A stretch of 15,251 nucleotides of DNA. Origin: Clostridiales bacterium (GTDB lineage: Bacteria > Bacillota > Clostridia > Lachnospirales > Lachnospiraceae). The translations under genes were made by a program, and so were the position numbers. The notes beneath the pieces were generated by a model. The model worked only from the letters and a program-made list of their open reading frames with translations. It was not told the origin of the DNA and did no database searches. The DNA is taken from the NCBI GenBank assembly GCA_015655565.1, contig JAATEU010000511.1, positions 1 to 15,251 of the forward strand, in the 5' to 3' direction. Of the stretch, positions 7,094-14,371 are shown in pieces (within the stretch, counting starts at the first letter, position 1; the number at the start of each line of letters is the position of its first letter).

Positions 7094-8110
7094 ATGAAAT
7101 TATTAAGTGTGGCAATACCCTGCTATAATTCTGCTGCATATATGGAGCATGCGATAAAAACCTTAATTACCGGCGGCAATGATGTGGAAATTATTATTGT
7201 TGATGATGGTTCCACTGATGATACGGCGAGAATTGCAGATGAGTATGCCGCTAAATATCCGGCAATAATCAAATCAATTCATCAGGAAAACGGAGGTCAT
7301 GGAGAAGCGGTAAATACCGGACTTCATCATGCTAAAGGATTATACTTTAAGGTAGTGGACAGCGATGACTGGGTGAATGAAGCTGCTCTTTTAAAGGTAC
7401 TCAATACATTAAGGGAACTGGTTGAGGATGGAAAAAGCCTTGACCTTATGATAGTTAACTATGTTTATGAAAAACCAAGCCTGAACAAACACAAAGTCAT
7501 GGACTATAAAACTGCGCTGCCTCAAGATAAAATTTTTTCATGGAATGATATTATGTTTTTTAAACAAAGTCAGCAAATTATTATGCATGCGGCGGTTTAT
7601 CGCACCAAATTGCTGAAGAATTGTGGATTAAAGCTGCCAAAGCACACTTTCTATGTGGATAACATATTTGTATACCAACCCCTTCCCTATGTTAAAACCA
7701 TGTATTATCTTGATGTGAATCTTTATCGTTATTTTATTGGGCGGGAAGATCAGTCCGTTAATGAAAAAAATATGATAAAACGAATTGATCAGCAGATCCG
7801 TATTACCAAGATAATGATAGATATTAATGATGTTATATCCATAAAGAACAAGAAGCTACGAAATTATATGATTAAGTATCTGTGTATGATGATGACGGTT
7901 TCTTCCGTATATTTAATTAAAGAAAATACAGAGGAAAGCCTGGCTAAAAAACAGGAATTATGGAATTACCTGGAGAAGGCAAACAAAAAGTTATATAGTA
8001 AGATTCATAACCGGTTTCTTGGAAGAACGATGAACCTGCCCGGTAAGGTAGGACGCAAGATCGTGGAAATCGGCTATAAGATTTCAAAAAAAATATATGG
8101 TTTCAGTTAA
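7094..8110 (+). CDS. Family 2 glycosyltransferase (GT-A fold)
   Basis: 338 aa; GGAGGA (7079-7084) lies about 10 bases before the ATG. The N-terminal GT-A domain is clear: VAIPCYN (6-12), IIIVDDGSTDDT (33-44), QENGGHGEAVNTG (64-76) and the metal/nucleotide-sugar DxD motif in VVDSDDWV (87-94). The remaining ~240 residues lack membrane spans and contain HTFYVDNIFVYQPL and a conserved-looking LYRYFIGREDQSVN (around 211-224), which in this family shapes the acceptor site. The C-terminus is basic and amphipathic (KVGRKIVEIGYKISKKIYGFS), so membrane association is plausible. The donor and acceptor cannot be told; envelope glycolipid or polysaccharide synthesis is the usual role. It is transcribed alone, from a promoter with PhoP-box-like repeats, and converges on the PAP2 gene. 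Confidence 0.92.
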   Translation: MKLLSVAIPCYNSAAYMEHAIKTLITGGNDVEIIIVDDGSTDDTARIADEYAAKYPAIIKSIHQENGGHGEAVNTGLHHAKGLYFKVVDSDDWVNEAALLKVLNTLRELVEDGKSLDLMIVNYVYEKPSLNKHKVMDYKTALPQDKIFSWNDIMFFKQSQQIIMHAAVYRTKLLKNCGLKLPKHTFYVDNIFVYQPLPYVKTMYYLDVNLYRYFIGREDQSVNEKNMIKRIDQQIRITKIMIDINDVISIKNKKLRNYMIKYLCMMMTVSSVYLIKENTEESLAKKQELWNYLEKANKKLYSKIHNRFLGRTMNLPGKVGRKIVEIGYKISKKIYGFS

Positions 8111-8140
8111 AGAACTGAAACCATATAGGTATTAATTTTT
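8086..8140. terminator. Bidirectional intrinsic terminator between the glycosyltransferase and PAP2 genes
   Basis: TATATGGTTTCAGTT (8094-8108) pairs perfectly over 15 bp with AACTGAAACCATATA (8113-8127) around loop AAAG. On the plus strand a T-rich tail (ATTAATTTTT, 8131-8140) follows. On the minus strand the hairpin is followed at once by eight T (8086-8093). The left arm includes the last codons and the stop of the glycosyltransferase gene. Confidence 0.85.
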
Positions 8141-8196
8141 AAATCTGCCTGCATATGGAAGGCCTGCTTCAGATACGGCCGGCATAAGATATTCTG

Positions 8197-8868
8197 CTAA
8201 TATGGTGCAAATACTTTTTTTCCCTTTACTTTAGAGGTCTGTTTGCTGTCATTCCATCCGTAAACCAGGAAGTACATTACAACACTTAAGGCAATTGCAG
8301 TTATTGCATCAAAGGCGGAATGCTGCTTTAAGAACATAGTAGAGAGAGAAATTAATATCATTAAAACAGCAGAGGATACTCTAATCCACTTATATTTTTT
8401 TAAAGCTTCACTGCGGTGGACGGCTATATTGGCTCCAATGGAATTAAAGACATGGATGCTGGGACATACATTAGTGGAGGTATCCGTACTGTATAGGGTA
8501 TTTACAATTCTGATAAGAATATTATCCCTGCCTAACCGGGATAAATCCGGCCTTAAGTCCTGTCCGTTCGGCCAAATTGTATAAATAACCAAGCAAATAG
8601 TCATACCAATAAACAAAAAGGCGGTGACTTTATAAAAATCTTCTCTCGATGTTAAGAAGAAATAAGCTACCGTAGAAAAGATATAGATAAACCATAAGAA
8701 ATAAGGAATAACAAACCATTCATTAAAAGGTATGTAATCATCCAGCCATATTTGAATGGGAGTATAATTGGCGGTTACTTTTTTCTCTAAAGCATAAAAC
8801 CAGATAATATATATAAAGAAATAAAATAAAACCCAAGCATGCTTATATTTATGAAGTAATTGTTTCAA
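8197..8868 (-). CDS. PAP2-superfamily membrane phosphatase / phosphotransferase (Aur1-like)
   Basis: 223 aa from a TTG at 8868, chosen because AGAAAGG (8878-8884) is 9 bases upstream; the in-frame TTG at 8877 touches that site. About five or six hydrophobic helices are visible (around 10-27, 50-74, 81-101, 163-180, 186-204). The PAP2 motifs are present: GQDLRP (Arg106), CPSIH (His139, motif C2) and STMFLKQHSAFD (His183 and Asp187, motif C3). Motif C3 has Thr where classical PAP2 has Arg and reads KQHSxxD, as in the Aur1/inositol-phosphotransferase-like branch (PF14378-type). Such enzymes cleave or transfer phosphate on lipid substrates at the outer membrane face. The tail is basic (SKVKGKK). 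It is read from its own promoter (8960-8988) and shares a terminator with the convergent glycosyltransferase gene. Substrate unknown. Confidence 0.87.
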   Translation of the reverse strand: MKQLLHKYKHAWVLFYFFIYIIWFYALEKKVTANYTPIQIWLDDYIPFNEWFVIPYFLWFIYIFSTVAYFFLTSREDFYKVTAFLFIGMTICLVIYTIWPNGQDLRPDLSRLGRDNILIRIVNTLYSTDTSTNVCPSIHVFNSIGANIAVHRSEALKKYKWIRVSSAVLMILISLSTMFLKQHSAFDAITAIALSVVMYFLVYGWNDSKQTSKVKGKKVFAPY

Positions 8869-8889
8869 TGAGATCAACCTTTCTGGAAT

Positions 8890-8919
8890 TTGACATTAAG
8901 CATAATCCATAAATAATAT
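8890..8919 (+). promoter_or_regulatory. SigA-type promoter candidate for deoB-dtd
   Basis: A perfect TTGACA (8890-8895) is followed after 18 bases by TAATAT (8914-8919). The leader to deoB would be about 145 bases. It lies downstream of the opposing PAP2 promoter, so the two transcripts would overlap. A weaker alternative is TTTCAT, N17, TAATAT further right (8976-9004 region). Confidence 0.55.
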
Positions 8920-8959
8920 ACTTAATGTAATTCATTCGAAAAAATATCATTTATTAAAA

Positions 8960-8988
8960 ATTATAGCACAAAGCCTTTCATAGCACAA
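8960..8988 (-). promoter_or_regulatory. SigA-type promoter of the PAP2 gene with a 9-bp direct repeat
   Basis: On the minus strand TTGTGC (8983-8988) and perfect TATAAT (8960-8965) are 17 bases apart. On the plus strand the 9-mer ATAGCACAA occurs at 8963-8971 and 8980-8988, a 17-bp period, so one copy covers the -35 and the other lies next to the -10. This could be an operator pair or chance. Confidence 0.65.
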
Positions 8989-9070
8989 TATGTATTAATA
9001 ATATTCAAATATATTAAGGAAAATGTAAGAAAAGAAAAAGAAATTGACCAAGGTACGGGAAGGAGTTATT

Positions 9071-10240
9071 ATGAAAAGAGTTTTTCTTATTGTTTTAGAT
9101 AGTTTTGGTATCGGTGAAATGCCGGATGCCGTGGAATTTGGCGATACAGGCAGTAATACCTTAAAGGCAGTTGCAGGCAGCGGTGAATTTAATACTCCCA
9201 ATATGGGTAAATTAGGATTATTTCATCTGGACGGGGTAGAGAGCCATCCAAATAAACCGGAACAGGTACTGGGAAGCTACGCGCGTATGACGGAGGCCTC
9301 AAAAGGCAAGGATACCACCATCGGTCATTGGGAAATAGCCGGAATCATTTCAAAGAAGCCTTTACCCACCTTCCCAAAGGGTTTCCCGGCTGCGCTGTTA
9401 CAGGAATTTTCCAGGCGTACAGGACGGGGGGTAATCTGCAATAAACCATATTCGGGAACGGAAGTAATCAAAGATTACGGAAAAGAGCATATGAGAACCG
9501 GCGATCTTATTGTATATACCTCAGCAGACAGTGTATTTCAAATAGCTGCCAATGAAGCCGTAGTACCGATACAGGAATTATACCGGTATTGCGAAATAGC
9601 AAGAAACCTGTGTGTTAACGAATGGGGAGTTGGCAGGATTATAGCCAGACCTTTTGAAGGAGAGGCGCCGGATTTTAAGAGGACCTCCAGGCGTCATGAT
9701 TATTCTTTGATACCTCCTGAATTAACTATGTTAGATGTGATGAAAGACAGTAATTTAGATGTGCTGGCGGTTGGTAAAATCAATGACATATTTGCAGGAA
9801 AAGGCATAACGGATATGGTCCGGACCGCTAATAATGAAGAGGGTATTGAACGGACACTGGAATATATGAAGAAGGATTTTGAAGGAATATGTTTTATTAA
9901 TTTGGTAGATTTTGATATGGTATATGGGCATCGCAATGATATAGACGGATATGCAAAGGCATTAACCTATTTTGACACAAATCTTCCACGCATAACCGAA
10001 AGTTTAAGAAATGAGGATATATTGATTATAACGGCTGATCATGGCTGTGATCCAAGTACGGAATCTACCGATCATTCCAGGGAATATACACCCTGCCTGG
10101 TCTATGGCAGTCCAATCAGGTCAGGAATTAACTTAGGAACAAGAAGTACTTTTGCTGATATTGCTGCAACGATATTGGATTATTTTAAAATGCCGTCAGA
10201 TATTGCAGGAACATCTTTTTTATCTGAAATATTGGTTTGA
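9071..10240 (+). CDS. deoB: Phosphopentomutase
   Basis: 389 aa, normal family length. Start at 9071, 5 bases after GGAAGGAG (9058-9065); an upstream in-frame codon at 9044 has no such site. The enzyme interconverts (deoxy)ribose 1-phosphate and (deoxy)ribose 5-phosphate, linking nucleoside phosphorolysis to the pentose phosphate pool, in the cytoplasm, with two Mn ions. The alkaline-phosphatase-superfamily ligands can be placed by comparison with the Bacillus cereus enzyme: Asp10 in LDSFGIGEMPDA, the phosphorylated Thr82 in GKDTTIGHWE, Asp282 and His287 in VDFDMVYGHRND, Asp323 and His324 in TADHGCDPSTESTDHS, and His335. Nothing is missing. It is followed after 37 bp by dtd; the usual partners (nucleoside phosphorylase, deoC) are not in the window. 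Confidence 0.98.
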   Translation: MKRVFLIVLDSFGIGEMPDAVEFGDTGSNTLKAVAGSGEFNTPNMGKLGLFHLDGVESHPNKPEQVLGSYARMTEASKGKDTTIGHWEIAGIISKKPLPTFPKGFPAALLQEFSRRTGRGVICNKPYSGTEVIKDYGKEHMRTGDLIVYTSADSVFQIAANEAVVPIQELYRYCEIARNLCVNEWGVGRIIARPFEGEAPDFKRTSRRHDYSLIPPELTMLDVMKDSNLDVLAVGKINDIFAGKGITDMVRTANNEEGIERTLEYMKKDFEGICFINLVDFDMVYGHRNDIDGYAKALTYFDTNLPRITESLRNEDILIITADHGCDPSTESTDHSREYTPCLVYGSPIRSGINLGTRSTFADIAATILDYFKMPSDIAGTSFLSEILV

Positions 10241-10277
10241 GTATTATCCAGGCAGGAGGCAAAATTAAGGAGTCTAT

Positions 10278-10724
10278 ATGAGAATTGTAATACAAAGGGT
10301 AAAACAAGCCTCGGTGACCGTGGAAGGAACCTGTATCGGACAAATTGGCAAGGGCCTTTTATTGTTTATTGGAATAGGCAGGGAAGATACAAAAGCAATA
10401 GTTGATAAATATATAAATAAGATAATTAAGCTTAGAATATTTGCTGACGAACAGGGAAAAACAAATCTTTCCCTTTTGGATATCCGGGGAGAGGTTCTTG
10501 CGATATCCCAGTTTACCCTGTATGCCGACTGTAAGAAGGGTAACCGGCCCAACTTCCTTCAGGCTGCAGGCCCGGACCAGGCGGTGGAACTATACCATTA
10601 TTTTCTTGAGGAATGCAAAAAACGATTGGGTAAAGCGGAGGCCGGTGAATTTGGTGCCGATATGATGGTGGAATCCGTTAACGATGGTCCATTTACCATA
10701 GTTTTGGATGATGATACATTATGA
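10278..10724 (+). CDS. dtd: D-aminoacyl-tRNA deacylase
   Basis: 148 aa, full length for bacterial DTD. AAGGAG lies 7 bases upstream of the ATG. The enzyme hydrolyses D-amino acids (and glycine) mischarged on tRNA, as a cytoplasmic homodimer. Both signature motifs are present: [17 protein letters not shown] (77-93, containing the SQxT motif) and NDGPFT (135-140), whose Gly-Pro pair forms the chiral-proofreading cis-peptide. [17 protein letters not shown] at the N-terminus is typical. It probably shares the deoB transcript (37 bp gap, no terminator between). The pairing with deoB has no obvious metabolic reason. Confidence 0.98.
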   Translation: MRIVIQRVKQASVTVEGTCIGQIGKGLLLFIGIGREDTKAIVDKYINKIIKLRIFADEQGKTNLSLLDIRGEVLAISQFTLYADCKKGNRPNFLQAAGPDQAVELYHYFLEECKKRLGKAEAGEFGADMMVESVNDGPFTIVLDDDTL

Positions 10725-10955
10725 TATTACCGTAAAAGCAGGTGGAAGGGCTGCCTCTTATTAGAACTGCCAACCCCGGAACAAGCATTTTTCAAACACG
10801 CTCCAGTACAGCAAACTGGTAAGCCCTTATAAACCGACTTTTATTTTTAAAATCTGATATTTTGTGTTAATAAATAAGCATTATAAAGAAGAAATCTATA
10901 GCATTTCATCATAAAAACAATATTGTGACCGTCGAACGATTTATTTTAATTTGGT
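10725..10955. other. Non-coding gap after dtd with weak RNA-like structure
   Basis: No convincing gene. AAGGGCT (10746-10752) can pair with AGCCCTT (10822-10828), enclosing about 70 bases. Inside, CCAGT (10803-10807) and ACTGG (10815-10819) form a 5-bp hairpin. A T-rich stretch (10839-10848) follows. This could be a weak terminator region for deoB-dtd or a structured RNA; I recognise no class. The rest to 10955 is AT-rich and featureless. Confidence 0.3.
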
Positions 10956-10984
10956 TTGTAACCAGCGTAATTTTACGGTATAAT
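10956..10984 (+). promoter_or_regulatory. SigA-type promoter for the secreted unknown protein
   Basis: TTGTAA (10956-10961), 17-base spacer, perfect TATAAT (10979-10984). The predicted leader to the ATG at 11045 is about 55 bases. Confidence 0.75.
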
Positions 10985-11044
10985 AAGACACTGTAAAAAT
11001 ATGGTATTCTGCTTTATTTACCACGGTTGTTCGGGAGGATTATA

Positions 11045-12022
11045 ATGAGAGGTAATAATAGATTTCAAAATTGGCTTATTTTATTTATAATAGGGTTTAG
11101 TATAAACGGTCTTTGTGCCGGTTATGCGGAGACAGTGGGGAACAGTGCGGCCGCCGACAAAAATATGCCGGCGTTGGAAGATACCGGAATAAGTCATCTG
11201 CCTTCTGCAGAGGGTTTCATTTTTTCAGCGGAATATGAGGATGATTTTAAAATAAAGCTGATTGACAATTCTCTTAATGATAACAAGGAGGCGGAGCCGT
11301 TCCGCAATAAGGATACCGTAAACCGGCTGGATGCTTTCCTGGAATATAAGGACAGAACCTTAAGCATCAGTGGCGTGGAAGCCTTTGACATGTCAGGTTT
11401 CTTAAGCGGGAAGACAAGCCTTGCCATTGATTATCGGATGATAGACGGCAGACAGCAGAACGGATTGCATAAAATGGAAGCCGGTACTTATGACTTGGGA
11501 AATATTCCTTTATTTCTTACGATGGAGGAACCTTATTGGAGGTTAAGCAATAAAAACGGAGTCTTGGGAATCGGAATCCCGGATATTGGTATTCCGGATG
11601 AAATTTATGAATTATTACCGGAAAATATAGGAGGCCTGTACGGTTATAACACCATAGCATCTTATGATAAAGGTGTGGTTAAAGGGACTATTGTCATCAG
11701 ACAAATAATACCTTATAACAGTGAAATACAGGAAATAAGCTTAAGTTGCCTGGGTTTATCCGATGAATTAAACCGGAAGATTATTGTAAACCAGGAGGGA
11801 ACCAGCATCCTGGAGATTATGGCTGATTATTATTTCTGTATACCTTTTGGATTAAATACGGAAACAAGTAAGAATGGAACGGAGTCTGTTCCGACAGATA
11901 TTTATCGCGTATTAACAAATTCTCCGAAAGCCCGGGGTAAAATTACTCTTAAGAGTTACATAAAAGTAATTCATGATATAGAACCGGTACACAAGAATGA
12001 ATTTGCGGCAGGTTTAAATTAG
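11045..12022 (+). CDS. Secreted protein of unknown function
   Basis: 325 aa from ATG 11045, five bases after GGGAGGA (11033-11039). An in-frame TTG at 11027 lies upstream of that site and is rejected. Residues about 8-27 (WLILFIIGFSINGLCAGYA) look like a Sec signal peptide with probable cleavage after GYA; the Cys is not in a good lipobox, so a lipoprotein is unlikely. The mature part is beta-strand-like and acidic in its first third, with features such as EAFDMSGFLSGKTSLAIDYRMIDG, GIGIPDIGIPDEIYELLPENIGGLYGY and a region of alternating hydrophobic residues. I recognise no domain or catalytic motif. It has its own promoter and sits alone between dtd and cysK. The C-terminus has no sortase signal or membrane anchor. 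Confidence 0.82.
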   Translation: MRGNNRFQNWLILFIIGFSINGLCAGYAETVGNSAAADKNMPALEDTGISHLPSAEGFIFSAEYEDDFKIKLIDNSLNDNKEAEPFRNKDTVNRLDAFLEYKDRTLSISGVEAFDMSGFLSGKTSLAIDYRMIDGRQQNGLHKMEAGTYDLGNIPLFLTMEEPYWRLSNKNGVLGIGIPDIGIPDEIYELLPENIGGLYGYNTIASYDKGVVKGTIVIRQIIPYNSEIQEISLSCLGLSDELNRKIIVNQEGTSILEIMADYYFCIPFGLNTETSKNGTESVPTDIYRVLTNSPKARGKITLKSYIKVIHDIEPVHKNEFAAGLN

Positions 12023-12063
12023 CATAATTCATAGTAATCATATATGAAATATAAAAATAATGA

Positions 12064-12092
12064 TTGACAAATGAAATTTATTATGCTAGATT
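12064..12092 (+). promoter_or_regulatory. SigA-type promoter of cysK
   Basis: Perfect TTGACA (12064-12069), 17-base spacer, TAGATT (12087-12092) with TATG just before it. The leader is about 65 bases, AT-rich, and too short and unstructured for a T-box or S-box riboswitch. Confidence 0.7.
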
Positions 12093-12164
12093 ATAGGTAT
12101 AAACCAATTAAACTAACTTGAACTCATAATAAAGTTTCTAAACATAAAAAAGGAGAATAAGAAT

Positions 12165-13097
12165 ATGGCAAAAATAGCAAAAAGTCTCACAGATTTAATT
12201 GGCAGGACACCATTATTGGAATTATCTAATTATGGAAAAGCAAATGAAGTGAAAGCAAAAATAGTTGCAAAGTTAGAGTATTTTAATCCGGCGGGAAGTG
12301 TAAAGGATCGGATTGCTAAAGCAATGATTGATGATGCGGAAGTAAAAGGTTTACTAAAACCCGGTGCAACTATTATTGAACCTACAAGCGGCAATACGGG
12401 AATCGGCCTTGCATCCGTAGCAGCAGCAAGGGGTTATAGGATTATACTGACCATGCCTGAGACAATGAGTATTGAGCGTAGGAATCTGCTTAAGGCTTAT
12501 GGGGCGGAATTAGTTTTAACGGAAGGTGCAAAGGGAATGAACGGCGCCATTGCAAAAGCAAACGAATTAGCAAGTGAAACACCGAATTCCTTTATACCCG
12601 GACAGTTTGATAATAGCGCTAATCCGGAGGTTCATAGAAAAACGACCGGTCCTGAAGTTTGGGAAGACACCGACGGTAAAGTTGATGTATTTGTATCAGG
12701 TATCGGTACCGGCGGTACTATTACGGGAGCTGGCGAATACTTAAAAAGCAAGAACCCGGACGTGAAGATTATTGCCGTTGAGCCAAGTGCATCTCCCGTA
12801 TTATCAAAAGGAACGCCGGGGCCTCATAAGATTCAAGGGATTGGAGCCGGATTTGTACCTAAGGTATTAAATACGGAAATATATGATGAAATTATAACTG
12901 TTGATAATGAGGATGCTTTTGCAACAGGAAAAGCAATCGCAAAACAGGAAGGTTTATTAGTCGGTATATCTTCAGGAGCAGCTGCCTGGGCTGCCACACA
13001 GGTTGCAAAACGCACTGAGAATGCAGGAAAAACTATTGTAGTACTGTTGCCGGATACAGGGGAAAGATATTTATCCACACCATTGTTTGCGGATTAA
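12165..13097 (+). CDS. cysK: Cysteine synthase (O-acetylserine sulfhydrylase)
   Basis: 310 aa, usual length. AAGGAG lies 9 bases upstream of the ATG. It is a PLP enzyme making L-cysteine from O-acetylserine and sulfide in the cytoplasm. Visible motifs: PLP Schiff-base lysine Lys47 in NPAGSVKDR, substrate-binding TSGNTG (74-79), phosphate-cup GTGGT (181-185), and GISSGAA (267-273), whose serine contacts the PLP pyridine nitrogen. The order and spacing match CysK-type rather than cystathionine beta-synthase, and there is no CBS extension. It is transcribed alone from its own promoter and ends at a strong terminator. No cysE (serine acetyltransferase) is nearby, so the cognate donor gene is elsewhere. 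Confidence 0.98.
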   Translation: MAKIAKSLTDLIGRTPLLELSNYGKANEVKAKIVAKLEYFNPAGSVKDRIAKAMIDDAEVKGLLKPGATIIEPTSGNTGIGLASVAAARGYRIILTMPETMSIERRNLLKAYGAELVLTEGAKGMNGAIAKANELASETPNSFIPGQFDNSANPEVHRKTTGPEVWEDTDGKVDVFVSGIGTGGTITGAGEYLKSKNPDVKIIAVEPSASPVLSKGTPGPHKIQGIGAGFVPKVLNTEIYDEIITVDNEDAFATGKAIAKQEGLLVGISSGAAAWAATQVAKRTENAGKTIVVLLPDTGERYLSTPLFAD

Positions 13098-13160
13098 ATA
13101 AGAATTATAATTGCAGAATAATATTTTATAAATGAAAATCTTTCCTATGAGGACAGTAGC

Positions 13161-13199
13161 AAAAAAGTTATCCTATATTTATAACGGGATAACTTTTTT
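13161..13199. terminator. Strong intrinsic terminator after cysK (bidirectional)
   Basis: AAAAAAGTTATCC (13161-13173) pairs perfectly over 13 bp with GGATAACTTTTTT (13187-13199), loop of 13. The A-tract and T-tract make it usable on both strands; it lies 64 bases after the cysK stop. Confidence 0.9.
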
Positions 13200-13283
13200 A
13201 TTATTAAAAATGGTTTGAGTGTTAAAGGTTTTAAATTTAAGTCTAAGCCCCGCCGAAGAAGAGGGGGATTTCTTTAATGGAAT

Positions 13284-13311
13284 AAAAAAGGGTTTTTCGG
13301 TGCTCAACCCC
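13284..13311 (-). terminator. Intrinsic terminator of the adaptor-permease operon
   Basis: On the minus strand GGGTT (complement of 13306-13310) and AACCC (complement of 13290-13294) form a short stem, followed directly by six T (13284-13289). It overlaps the stop codon of the permease gene. The stem is short, so it is a moderate call; the cysK terminator further on can act as a back-up. Confidence 0.55.
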
Positions 13312-14371
13312 AATATTTATTTTTTATTTTCCTTACCCGGTAAAAAAGAAACATATACAACGTAATCATCTGGGTACAATTTAAATTCAATTTTAATAAC
13401 TCGTCTGCCAGAAACACATCTTTGGAATTTGGAGGCAGATACCGGATTTGCTGTATATTATTTTTTATATCTTTCCAAAGCTTCGTCCAATAATCAAAAT
13501 CAGACCATTTAGTAGGAATTATTTTATCCGGCAGGTAAAGGGGATTGCCTGTATATTGGTAAACCAGGAGTCCAAAGCCGGCCAGGATTAAAAATCCTGG
13601 AAGGATGTAAAGGAGGGACGTCCCGGTATTGGAGCTGGTACTTGCCTGCATTATCTGCTTAAGTAAACAGAATCCAAAAATACTGTAAAATAACCAGACG
13701 GGTAAACATAAGAAAGAGTGAATCAGCCTTCCGTAAAAATATCCGTCTATACTGACATAATTTTGAGCCAGTCCATTTTGCATTAGGAATTCTACTGCCA
13801 ATACCTCCCCGTTTTCCGGCTCTTTATAATTGAGCTCCAGATTCAGGTATTTTCTGTCATCCTCCGTGCCTTGAATCATAAATACAGGAACCGGTGTTTT
13901 TACCACTCCCCTGATGCAATAATTTTTATTTTCGTAGGATACAGTATTGTCAACGGTATTAATTGTACCAAACAGGGAATATGCTGTTTTAGTATCTAAA
14001 ATACATCCCCTGTCATCTTCTTTGTAAACAAAATTACCGCATACCAGGGACATAGGGGCAGTCACTGACATATCACCGGCGACAACCACGGCGGTTACTT
14101 TTTCCGCACGGTTTAGCTCCGTGTTCTTTATTTCAGCTTCTTCTGCCGGCGTCCAGGCGGTAACCTCGGGGATCAGCTTTGAACCTGTATTTTTTTCTCT
14201 TTCTAAAGCAGCTGCTATGTTTTCTTTTTTAATTCCTTCTGATTTTATACGGATGCTGACGGAGGTATAATTATCGGCTATAAAAGCCGCATCGTTAATT
14301 TTAACGGTGGAAAACCAGGCAGTTAACAATAAGAGTAAACTGAATAGCAAACTATTTTTATTCCATTTCAT
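13304..14371 (-). CDS. MacB/FtsX-like ABC transporter permease
   Basis: 355 aa. The topology matches the MacB/FtsX fold: one N-terminal span (about 7-23), a large extracytoplasmic region (about 24-212), then three spans (about 215-240, 252-272, 332-346). The extracytoplasmic part resembles MacB_PCD: alternating strands such as KVTAVVVAG, LVCGNFV, DRGCILDTKTAYSLFGT and YCIRGVVKTP, the last two matching the usual AxxLFG-x-GVV pattern. The loop between spans 3 and 4 is unusually long, about 60 residues. The ATG overlaps the upstream adaptor gene by 14 bp, so translation is probably coupled; TAAGGG sits close upstream. It would act with that adaptor and an ABC ATPase not in the window to export an unknown substrate. 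Homology is by pattern only, and a non-transport role cannot be excluded. Confidence 0.7.
   Translation of the reverse strand: MKWNKNSLLFSLLLLLTAWFSTVKINDAAFIADNYTSVSIRIKSEGIKKENIAAALEREKNTGSKLIPEVTAWTPAEEAEIKNTELNRAEKVTAVVVAGDMSVTAPMSLVCGNFVYKEDDRGCILDTKTAYSLFGTINTVDNTVSYENKNYCIRGVVKTPVPVFMIQGTEDDRKYLNLELNYKEPENGEVLAVEFLMQNGLAQNYVSIDGYFYGRLIHSFLCLPVWLFYSIFGFCLLKQIMQASTSSNTGTSLLYILPGFLILAGFGLLVYQYTGNPLYLPDKIIPTKWSDFDYWTKLWKDIKNNIQQIRYLPPNSKDVFLADELLKLNLNCTQMITLYMFLFYRVRKIKNKYWG

Noticed and set aside
8869..8877. TTG at 8877 as the PAP2 start
   Set aside because: It directly abuts the AGAAAGG site; the TTG at 8868 has normal spacing.
9044..9070. Upstream extension of deoB
   Set aside because: The ribosome site GGAAGGAG lies inside this stretch, and MKRVFLIVLDSFG from 9071 is the normal family N-terminus.
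11027..11044. TTG at 11027 as the start of the secreted protein
   Set aside because: The GGGAGGA site lies between it and the ATG at 11045, which begins a normal signal peptide.
12028..12048. TTCATA/TATGAA inverted repeat as a terminator for the secreted-protein gene
   Set aside because: The stem is only 6 bp, all but pure A/T, with no T-run. No good terminator was found for this gene.
12093..12164. Riboswitch or T-box upstream of cysK
   Set aside because: The leader is short, AT-rich and lacks stems or a T-box-like conserved block; a protein regulator such as CymR is possible but I could not identify its site with confidence.
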